This document shows, piece after piece, positions 7,225 through 14,549 of a stretch of 20,086 bases of DNA. The stretch's first letter is position 1, and each line of letters starts with the position of its first letter. The position numbers were made by a program, and so were the translations under genes. Where the stretch lies: the NCBI GenBank assembly GCA_036759185.1, contig DAIOVD010000073.1:1-20086 (forward strand), written 5' to 3'. This stretch comes from CAMDMI01 sp036759185 (GTDB lineage Bacteria > Bacteroidota > Bacteroidia > Cytophagales > Flexibacteraceae). Below the pieces are notes generated by a model that had not been told where the DNA came from, ran no database searches, and saw nothing but the letters and a program-made list of their open reading frames with translations.

Positions 7225-7270
7225 CCCCTTTTCATTCATTTCGTTCGTCTTCTTACCAAGTTACCAAATA

Positions 7271-10200
7271 ATGCATATTTATTCTATCCTTAGACAAGGT
7301 ACTGTATCGTTGTGTCTGGGAGTATCCCTACAGGTTGTCGCCCAGTCGGCGTCGGTTTCCAACCGGCCCATTCTGGTTGAAAACCGTTTTCAACAGGTCG
7401 ATACTCCTTCCACGTTGTCACTTCCTGGCGTTCTGGAACTACTGGAACAGAAATTTCAGGTTTCGTTTTTCTACAAAGGAGATGCCCTGAAATCAAAAAC
7501 TGTGGCCGCTTCCATGCTGAACTACAACAGCCTGACTTCAGCCTTGTATGGTATCACTCTTGAAACAGGTCTGCAGTTTGAACAAACTGGTAAATCGGTT
7601 TATACCATCATCGACAAAAAGGCAAAAGCCGATCCGATGACCAGTTCAGGTACGGGAACAAACCAGGTTGATTCTGTTTCGAAATCAGTGGCATTGGCGC
7701 CGATCACTGTAAAAGGAGTGATTCTGGATGAAGAAGGGAAACCAATTCCCGGAGCCGCTGTCATTGTGGTTGGTACTCAAAGGGGAACCACAACCGGTCT
7801 CGACGGAACTTTTTCTATTGAAGCAGAAGATACCGATATTTTGCAGATCCGGTATGTCGGATATGAAAGTCAGGACGTAGCCATTGCAGGCAGAACCTCT
7901 GTTTCGGTATCAATGAAACCGAAAATGAATGAAGCCAAAGAAGTGGTGGTTGTTGGTTACGGTACCAAAACCAAAAGGGAAGTGAGTTCTGCCATTGGCT
8001 CAGTCACAGCCAAAGAAGTAACCGCAACACCAGTCGCCGATGCTGCACAGGCATTGCAGGGACGGGTAGCGGGTCTCACCGTTATTCAGAATTCGGGAGC
8101 ACCCGGAGGTTCAGGTGGTACTTCCATCCGGATACGGGGGATTTCTTCGGTAACCGGTTCAAACAATCCATTGGTTGTTCTGGATGGATTTCCATTACCG
8201 GATCAGACAGCCGACAACGTGCTGAACTCCCTGAGTCCAAATGAAATCGAATCAATTGACGTGCTCAAAGATGCGGCCGCTGCATCCATCTATGGTGTTC
8301 GTGGATCAAACGGGGTTGTCATCATCAATACCAAAAGAGGAAAAGAAGGAAAAACAAACATCAGCCTGGACTATTACAGAGGAATTCAGAATGTCTGGAA
8401 CCTTCCCACCATGCTGAATGCAGAAGAATATGCGATCATCAATTCCGAAGCCCGTCTGGCCAGTGGATTGCCTCCGCTCTCTAAGCTGGCGGATCCGGCT
8501 GCGGTGAAAACCCAGTTTGGCGAAGGTACAGATTGGCTGGATCAGATTTTCAGAGCGGCTGCCATGACCAACGTATCACTGAATGTATCAGGTGGTACAG
8601 ATAAAATGAAATACGCCTTATCCGGAAGTTACTACAATCAGGATGGTATCGTAAAAGGAACCAGCTTCGATCGTTTCAACTTCCGTTTCAATGGCGATGC
8701 TCAGGTTTCAAAGAAACTCAAAGTCGGAAACAGCATCATCCTGAGCCGCACAACAGAAATTCCAAAAAACACATACGATCCGTTCAACAGTTTGCTTCTT
8801 CTGGCCGTAGCGGCTCCACCAACGGTTGCCGTCCGTAATCCGGATGGTTCATGGGCAGGAGGAAATGGTGGAGAAGACGGTTACAATGAGCCGAATCCGG
8901 TGTACGATATTTATGTTCCGCAGACAAAGAACACCAAGTTCCGCTCTGTGGGTTCCATTTTTGGTGAATATGAGCTCCTTAAGGGACTTACCTTCCGTGC
9001 CAACCTCGGAATGGACTTTGTGATGCAGAACATCCGTATCTGGAATCCGGCAACACCATCCAGTGGTGGTCGTCCGATTTCCATTACAGGTTTCCAGGAT
9101 CAGATCAATTATTCACCCAGCTATCTGGCGGAGTATACGGCTAATTATAAGTTTAACATCAAGGATCACAACATAACAGCTTTGGCTGGTTACACGGCTC
9201 AGGATAACAATTACCATACATTGGGAGCCGGCCGGAACGGGTACACCCGTCTCGACCTTCAGGTTTTGGACGATGCCGCAACGGTACCTCAGACGGTATC
9301 TCAAACATTTAACTATGGTGGATATGGCACCAACCGGCTTATTTCTTATGTGGGTCGGGTAAGCTACGATTTCAAAGGGAAGTATCTGTTTTCCGGTAGT
9401 TTACGCCGGGATGGTTCTTCCAATTTCGGACCAGGAAACAAGTATGCTGTATTCCCGGCGTTCTCAGTTGGCTGGAATGTGATCGATGAAGATTTCATGC
9501 AATCCATTCGTCAGGTCAGTAATCTGAAAATCCGGGCCAGTTTCGGACAGACAGGTAACCAGAACGTTCCTGCATTTGCCTATCTTCAGAGAATCAATAC
9601 AGGAATTCAGTATCCATTAGGAAATAACAGCGGCGCCGGTGGTGCGAATACGGGCGCTGCTCCCACATCAACAAAAAACCCGGATTTGAAATGGGAAAAA
9701 AATGAACAAATGAACCTGGGTATCGATGTTGGTGTGTTTTCAAACCGGGTTTCAGCATCGGTCGATATTTACAAGAGAAGCTCCAAAGACCTGATTTTCC
9801 TGGTGTCTCCTCCTACCACTTCCGGTACGTATGAAAGTACTCCGTTGAACACAGGAACGATGACCAATACAGGGATTGACCTCACCTTGAATACAATCAA
9901 CCTTCCGGCTACTTCGAAATTGAAATGGAACTCCACGTTGATTTTCTCTAAATTCAAAAATGAGGTAACCGATCTTGGCCAGAGTGCTCCTATTTTCTCA
10001 ACCTTTTCCCGGATCACCGGAGGTGGCTTGAGAGTAGATGAAGGTTTACCAGTAAACTATTTCTATGGATATGTGGCAGAAGGAATCTTCCAGACTCAGG
10101 AAGAAATAGCCTCTCACGCTGTTCAGACATCAGGAACGGACGGTATCAACGGAACATCTCCGGGTGACATTAAATTCAAGGACATCAACGGTGATGGTAT

Positions 10201-10717
10201 TATCAATGATAAAGACCGGACCAATCTTGGAAATTCCGTTCCGAACTTCACCTATGGATTTACCAATACCATCAGCTACGACATTTTCGAATTGTCTGTT
10301 TTTCTACAGGGATCAAGCGGAAACAAAGCATTGAATTTTACCCGCTGGTACACAGAAGGTGGAGTTTCAAACGGTAATTATTCAACAGAAGTCCTCAATC
10401 GCTGGACGGGTCCGGGAACCAGTAACGAGATGCCAAGGATGACCCAGGCTGATCCGAATCAGAACAACCGTGTCTCTTCCCGGTTTATTGAAGATGCTTC
10501 CTACCTGCGGGTGAAAAACATTCGCTTCACTGTCAGCCTTCCCAACAAATGGAGCAAGGCAACGACGGCCAGCAAAATCCGTTTTTACGGATCCGTACAG
10601 AATGCTTTCACATTCACCAAATACACCGGATTTGATCCTGAAGTAGGAGGTGGTGTAGACATTGGATTTTATCCGCAGGCACGCACCTGGCTGGGTGGCA
10701 TAACAGTAGACTTTTAA
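7271..10717 (+). CDS. susC: SusC/RagA-type TonB-dependent outer-membrane transporter with STN domain
   Basis: A 1148-residue outer-membrane importer of oligosaccharides that is closed by its SusD partner and powered by TonB. A signal peptide ends near VVAQ (residue 25). Residues 50-115 form a secretin/TonB short N-terminal (STN) domain, PGVLELLEQKFQVSFFYKG to VYTII, the part that signals to FecR. A carboxypeptidase-regulatory-like domain (about 146-216) contains VKGVILDEEGKPIPGAAV and RYVGYESQ. A TonB box (EVVVVGYGT, 224-232) and the SusC plug motifs follow: GRVAGLTVIQNSGAPGG, IRIRGISSV, NPLVVLDGFPL and VLKDAAAASIYGVRGSNGVV. The rest is the barrel, ending in Phe (GGITVDF). susD starts 32 bases later. 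Specificity cannot be read from the sequence; the enzymes downstream suggest beta-glucan. Confidence 0.96.
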   Translation: MHIYSILRQGTVSLCLGVSLQVVAQSASVSNRPILVENRFQQVDTPSTLSLPGVLELLEQKFQVSFFYKGDALKSKTVAASMLNYNSLTSALYGITLETGLQFEQTGKSVYTIIDKKAKADPMTSSGTGTNQVDSVSKSVALAPITVKGVILDEEGKPIPGAAVIVVGTQRGTTTGLDGTFSIEAEDTDILQIRYVGYESQDVAIAGRTSVSVSMKPKMNEAKEVVVVGYGTKTKREVSSAIGSVTAKEVTATPVADAAQALQGRVAGLTVIQNSGAPGGSGGTSIRIRGISSVTGSNNPLVVLDGFPLPDQTADNVLNSLSPNEIESIDVLKDAAAASIYGVRGSNGVVIINTKRGKEGKTNISLDYYRGIQNVWNLPTMLNAEEYAIINSEARLASGLPPLSKLADPAAVKTQFGEGTDWLDQIFRAAAMTNVSLNVSGGTDKMKYALSGSYYNQDGIVKGTSFDRFNFRFNGDAQVSKKLKVGNSIILSRTTEIPKNTYDPFNSLLLLAVAAPPTVAVRNPDGSWAGGNGGEDGYNEPNPVYDIYVPQTKNTKFRSVGSIFGEYELLKGLTFRANLGMDFVMQNIRIWNPATPSSGGRPISITGFQDQINYSPSYLAEYTANYKFNIKDHNITALAGYTAQDNNYHTLGAGRNGYTRLDLQVLDDAATVPQTVSQTFNYGGYGTNRLISYVGRVSYDFKGKYLFSGSLRRDGSSNFGPGNKYAVFPAFSVGWNVIDEDFMQSIRQVSNLKIRASFGQTGNQNVPAFAYLQRINTGIQYPLGNNSGAGGANTGAAPTSTKNPDLKWEKNEQMNLGIDVGVFSNRVSASVDIYKRSSKDLIFLVSPPTTSGTYESTPLNTGTMTNTGIDLTLNTINLPATSKLKWNSTLIFSKFKNEVTDLGQSAPIFSTFSRITGGGLRVDEGLPVNYFYGYVAEGIFQTQEEIASHAVQTSGTDGINGTSPGDIKFKDINGDGIINDKDRTNLGNSVPNFTYGFTNTISYDIFELSVFLQGSSGNKALNFTRWYTEGGVSNGNYSTEVLNRWTGPGTSNEMPRMTQADPNQNNRVSSRFIEDASYLRVKNIRFTVSLPNKWSKATTASKIRFYGSVQNAFTFTKYTGFDPEVGGGVDIGFYPQARTWLGGITVDF

Positions 10718-10749
10718 TACACAACCAAACGAAAAAATTAACCAGGAAT

Positions 10750-12249
10750 ATGAAAACGAATCAATTTTTACGATTGGCCACTGCTCTCCTTGTAATCGGA
10801 AGCATGACTGCCTGTAAGGAAGATTTTCTGGACCAGAAGCCTAATAATTCCATCACAGATGAGAATTTTTACCAGACAGAAACCGACGCTGTTCGGGCCA
10901 CCAATTCAGTGTATTCTCCTGCTCAGGGATTGTACAACGGAGCTGCCTGGCAGATTCTGGATATCATGACAGACGATGCCGACAAAGGAGGCGGCGGAGC
11001 GAATGATGGAGTCGAAGTATTTGAGCTGGACAATTTTACGCTCAACTCCTTTAACCCGATGGTAACCAACTACTACACTCAGTGCTACCTGGGTGTTCAG
11101 CGGGCCAATCTTGTGCTTGAGAAAGTTCCCAAAATTGTGGGTATGAGCCAGAACATCCGTCGCCGTTGTTTGGGAGAGGCCATGTTCCTCCGTGGATTCT
11201 ATTACTATATGCTTGTTCGTCTGTATGGTGATGTGCCATTGTACACAAAGCCAATCACTCTATCTGAAGCATACAGCATCAAGCGTTCTTCCAAAGATCT
11301 TGTATACCAGACTATTATTTCTGATTTGACTATGGCTGGCGATTCACTTCCTCTTGCTCGTTTCACGGGTGAAGATGCAGGTCGCGTTTCTTCCGGTGCC
11401 GCCAAAGGTATGCTGGCTTCGGTTTATCTGACACTAGGCCAAAAAGATAAGGCGGCAGAGAAAGCACTGGAAGTGATCAACTCCGGTATCTACTCTCTTA
11501 ATGCCAATTATGCCAACAACTATTCTGTGTACTCAGAAAACGGACCGGAGTCCATGTTTGAAATTCAGTACCGGAACGCGGGACAACAATGGAATTTCTA
11601 CGGACAGGGTTCTGTCGTGAATTGTTTCTTCGGGCCGAGAGCTCAGAACATTGTGCAGTCATCCGGCTACGGTTTCAACGTGCCGACGCAGGATTTCGTG
11701 AATCAATATGAGAAGAATGCTGCCGGAGTGATTATTGACAAACGCCGTGTGCCAAGCATCTGGATGCCGGGAGACAAGTTTGATACCTATACACAACCAG
11801 CTTCTCTTGAAGGATCACCAAATGGATACAACGTGCGCAAGTATTTTGTGTCTGCCAACGACGCCAACGCTGATGCAGGTGGTTGGAGTTGTGCCGGTAA
11901 TATTCCGGTGATGCGTTATTCGGAAGTGCTCCTGATTGCTGCCGAAGCCCTGGGTTCCGGAGCAGGAGAGGTACATTTGAATGCGGTCCGTCGCCGGGCT
12001 GGCCTGCCGGATATACAGGCTGGTTTGAGTGCCGATGCATTTCTGGCAGCTGTGTATAAGGAAAGAAGAATTGAGTTCTCGTCTGAAATGCACCGGTGGT
12101 TTGATCTGATTCGTCACCCGGATCCAAACTATATGGTGACTGTGATGCAGGCTGCCGGCAAGAATGCACAGGCCAAACATATGCTTATGCCAATTCCTCA
12201 GGGAGAAAGGGATAAGAATTCAAATCTGACTCAAAATCCAGGCTATTAA
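10750..12249 (+). CDS. susD: SusD/RagB-type glycan-binding outer-membrane lipoprotein
   Basis: A 499-residue surface lipoprotein that forms the lid of the SusC transporter and binds the incoming oligosaccharide. The signal peptide ends at a lipobox with Cys22 (GSMTAC), followed by the usual start KEDFLDQKPNNSITDENFYQ. The helical TPR-like core follows, with RRRCLGEAMFLRGFYYYMLVRLYGDVPL, given here as landmarks at about 136-163. The C-terminal SusD part contains VMRYSEVLLIAAEAL, LNAVRRRAGLP, YKERRIEFSSEMHRWFDLIR and HMLMPIPQGERDKN before LTQNPGY at the end. All family landmarks are present and the length is normal. It lies 32 bases after susC and 22 before the PKD lipoprotein gene, inside one operon. 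Confidence 0.96.
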   Translation: MKTNQFLRLATALLVIGSMTACKEDFLDQKPNNSITDENFYQTETDAVRATNSVYSPAQGLYNGAAWQILDIMTDDADKGGGGANDGVEVFELDNFTLNSFNPMVTNYYTQCYLGVQRANLVLEKVPKIVGMSQNIRRRCLGEAMFLRGFYYYMLVRLYGDVPLYTKPITLSEAYSIKRSSKDLVYQTIISDLTMAGDSLPLARFTGEDAGRVSSGAAKGMLASVYLTLGQKDKAAEKALEVINSGIYSLNANYANNYSVYSENGPESMFEIQYRNAGQQWNFYGQGSVVNCFFGPRAQNIVQSSGYGFNVPTQDFVNQYEKNAAGVIIDKRRVPSIWMPGDKFDTYTQPASLEGSPNGYNVRKYFVSANDANADAGGWSCAGNIPVMRYSEVLLIAAEALGSGAGEVHLNAVRRRAGLPDIQAGLSADAFLAAVYKERRIEFSSEMHRWFDLIRHPDPNYMVTVMQAAGKNAQAKHMLMPIPQGERDKNSNLTQNPGY

Positions 12250-12271
12250 TCAACACTGAATCCGATCGAAT

Positions 12272-13546
12272 ATGACATTTAATAAAGTTCTTTCCACCGC
12301 CCTTCTTTTTGGAGCCGTTGGCTTCTGGGCATGTAAAAAAGACAATCCGGAATTATCCGGAACGGCATCGGTCTCGTCCTTTACTTTTGAAGTAAAACGT
12401 AGTCCGGGAGGCGATACTCTTCCATTTGCCAATAAAGTAGCATTCACCAACAGCTCTTCTGAGGCGTTTAGCTACCTCTGGGATTTTGGAGATGCCAATA
12501 CATCGGTTCTGGCCAATCCGGTTCATACCTTTGAGTCAGGAACCTCTTTCGTTGTTCATCTTACCAGTGTCGGCAAAGCAGGAAACAGCACCAGCAGCAA
12601 AACCGTAGAATTGGAATCATCCTGTGATTTTGCACCGTTTTCCAGCCTCACCGGATGCGGAAACCGGAAATGGGCGGTGAGCCCGGCCTCAGATGCCATT
12701 CGGATTTTATCTGCTGACGGTTCTACAGTGGAAACATCAGTTGCTGCAGCGGCCTGTCAGACAGATGATGTGTACACATTCAGCGTAGGTGGTGCATTGA
12801 ATTACGATTCCAAAGGACAAACCTTTGTTGCAGAAGGTACTTCCTGCCAGTCCCCTCTGGAAAACGCCACTAAATTTTACATGATCAAAGCAGGAACAGG
12901 CAATCCCCGGATCGTCCTGGATGAAACCGGTATGAGTCGCAAGCCATATCTTGGAACCACACACACTGTTCAGGGTAATTCGTATGAAGTTCTGTCAATA
13001 TCGGATGAGGCATTTGTAGTTGAAGCAATCATGGCAGACGGCAAACGCCTGCAGGTGAAATTTGTGAGTGCCGGTTTGTCTTTGACCAGCGTGAAACTAT
13101 TTCTGACTGGCGGAAGCCGTAAAACTTGGAGACTGGATTCTACAGCCGGTGCCAATACCATCGTGGTAGGACTGGAAGCCAATCCAACCCAGTATTTTGC
13201 AGGCGGTCCCTTGGCTGATTGTCAGAAAGATGACTGGTACACCTTTACTGCTTCTGATAGTCTGATTCTCAATTGCAATGGATCAACAATGCTTCCGGCT
13301 CAAGGTTTTACCTGTGGAGCGGATCAGTCTTTCTCTTCGAAATTCTCTTTTGGAAATGTAACCGGTGGTGTGGCAGGTGCTGCTCAGGTAAATCTGACAC
13401 CGAATACAGCGTCACAGTGGATCGGAGTATTTGACCGGGCACCTGAAAATGTCTACCGGATTCTGGACATCAGCAGCAACAGAATGCTTCTCCGGTCAGG
13501 AAACGGACTGGGCGTGATCCACACCATAAAATTTGTAGCCAAATAG
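12272..13546 (+). CDS. PKD-domain lipoprotein in SusE/F position, likely surface glycan-binding protein
   Basis: A 424-residue lipoprotein, lipidated at Cys21 after a slightly atypical lipobox (FWAC). The following KKDNPE is charged, as in surface-exported Bacteroidota lipoproteins. A PKD domain covers about 35-112, with WDFGD at 70-74 and PVHTFESG. Two halves then appear to be a tandem duplication, at about 125-268 and 276-424. Each begins with an R-K-x-W strand, carries CQ.DD.YTF (162-170; 317-325), a later Cys in GTSC/GFTC, and ends in a basic hydrophobic strand. The order susC-susD-PKD lipoprotein-GH16 agrees with known laminarin loci, where the PKD protein binds beta-glucan at the surface. 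Binding is inferred from position and architecture; no binding residues can be named. Confidence 0.75.
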   Translation: MTFNKVLSTALLFGAVGFWACKKDNPELSGTASVSSFTFEVKRSPGGDTLPFANKVAFTNSSSEAFSYLWDFGDANTSVLANPVHTFESGTSFVVHLTSVGKAGNSTSSKTVELESSCDFAPFSSLTGCGNRKWAVSPASDAIRILSADGSTVETSVAAAACQTDDVYTFSVGGALNYDSKGQTFVAEGTSCQSPLENATKFYMIKAGTGNPRIVLDETGMSRKPYLGTTHTVQGNSYEVLSISDEAFVVEAIMADGKRLQVKFVSAGLSLTSVKLFLTGGSRKTWRLDSTAGANTIVVGLEANPTQYFAGGPLADCQKDDWYTFTASDSLILNCNGSTMLPAQGFTCGADQSFSSKFSFGNVTGGVAGAAQVNLTPNTASQWIGVFDRAPENVYRILDISSNRMLLRSGNGLGVIHTIKFVAK

Positions 13547-13565
13547 TATTCAACCCTCTCTAATT

Positions 13566-14432
13566 ATGATGTTTACACACAAGATGTCTTTGTTACAAAA
13601 AGCCATTCTGCCGGTATTTGCTTTGGCTGGAATGATCGGAAATTCCGGTTGCACAGAGAAAGACGAAACCACTTCGCCAACAAATGTTTCGATCGAAGAT
13701 AAAGGCTGGGGCTTCAGTGTTGAACCGGTTTGGTCCGATGAATTCGACACTCCAGGAAAACCAGACGGAAGCAAATGGACGTATGAAACCGGTGGCAGCG
13801 GTTGGGGTAACCAGGAATTGCAGTATTATACGAAAGGAGAAAATGTCAGCATTGCGGATGGCATCCTTACGATTGAAGCACGCAAAGAAGACCGGTCCAG
13901 TTCGAAATACACCTCCACCAGGATGATTACCCGAAACACCAAAGACTTTTTGTACGGTCGTTTCGAAGCAAGAATTAAAGTGAATTCTGTAACCGGTTGC
14001 TGGCCGGCATTCTGGATGTTACCAACAGACAATGCCTATGGTGGATGGCCGAAATCCGGAGAAATTGATGTACTGGAGCAAGTCGGTAAAGATCCGTTTA
14101 ATGTACACATCAGTGCCCATTGCGAAGCATACAACGGAGCCAATGGCTCTCCAAAAACATCCACCAAGAATCTTCCGACGGCAACGACTGAATTTCATGT
14201 GTATCGTGTAGACTGGACACCATACGCACTGCGGGGGTATGTAGACAATGAGAAGATTTTTGAATATGTAAACGGCAACAGCGGGTATGCAACATGGCCG
14301 TACAATAAGAAATTTTTCCTTCTGCTGAATCTTGCTGTTGGTGGAACATGGGGTGGTCCGAATGTGGCCGATGCTCAGTTCCCGGCGAAGATGGAGGTAG
14401 ACTATGTCAAAGTTTTTAGTTTGGTTAATTAA
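13566..14432 (+). CDS. GH16 family endo-beta-glucanase (laminarinase-like) lipoprotein
   Basis: A 288-residue enzyme that should cut internal beta-1,3 (or mixed beta-1,3/1,4) glucan bonds with retention. The signal peptide probably ends at Cys29 (GNSGC, a non-standard lipobox). The GH16 domain covers about 55-288: VWSDEFDTPG, WTYETGGSGWGNQELQYYT, GRFEARIKV and GCWPAFWMLP. The active site is SGEIDVLEQVG with Glu166 (nucleophile), Asp168 and Glu171 (acid/base); the extra residue in E-I-D-V-L-E is the beta-bulge of laminarinases and agarases. The end is FLLLNLAVGGTWGG and MEVDYVKVF. GNQELQYYT and AVGGTWGG favour a glucanase over an agarase or carrageenase. No carbohydrate-binding module is attached. 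The start could be any of the Met residues 1, 2 or 7. It is 19 bases after the PKD lipoprotein gene and is followed by a terminator. Confidence 0.92.
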   Translation: MMFTHKMSLLQKAILPVFALAGMIGNSGCTEKDETTSPTNVSIEDKGWGFSVEPVWSDEFDTPGKPDGSKWTYETGGSGWGNQELQYYTKGENVSIADGILTIEARKEDRSSSKYTSTRMITRNTKDFLYGRFEARIKVNSVTGCWPAFWMLPTDNAYGGWPKSGEIDVLEQVGKDPFNVHISAHCEAYNGANGSPKTSTKNLPTATTEFHVYRVDWTPYALRGYVDNEKIFEYVNGNSGYATWPYNKKFFLLLNLAVGGTWGGPNVADAQFPAKMEVDYVKVFSLVN

Positions 14433-14448
14433 ATAACGGTTAGGTAAG

Positions 14449-14481
14449 AGGGGCAGGTACTATCTGCCCCTACTATTTTTT
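14449..14481 (+). terminator. Intrinsic terminator after gh16
   Basis: AGGGGCAG (14449-14456) pairs with CTGCCCCT (14464-14471) around a 7-base loop. A T-rich tail with six consecutive T follows at 14476-14481. It lies 16 bases after the gh16 stop and probably marks the main end of the fecR-to-gh16 transcript. Confidence 0.8.
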
Positions 14482-14491
14482 ATCATCATCT

Positions 14492-14527
14492 ATCCTGGGT
14501 TCGTTCGCATCGCCGGGATTTTTTTTT
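14492..14527 (+). terminator. Second terminator-like hairpin directly before gh3
   Basis: ATCCTGG (14492-14498) can pair in RNA with CCGGGAT (14513-14519), using one G-U pair, around a 14-base loop. Nine T follow (14519-14527). The T run ends 22 bases before the gh3 start codon, so no promoter fits after it. It may act as an attenuator for gh3 or as a back-up terminator. Confidence 0.55.
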
Positions 14528-14549
14528 ACATCACTCGTACAAATTCAAT

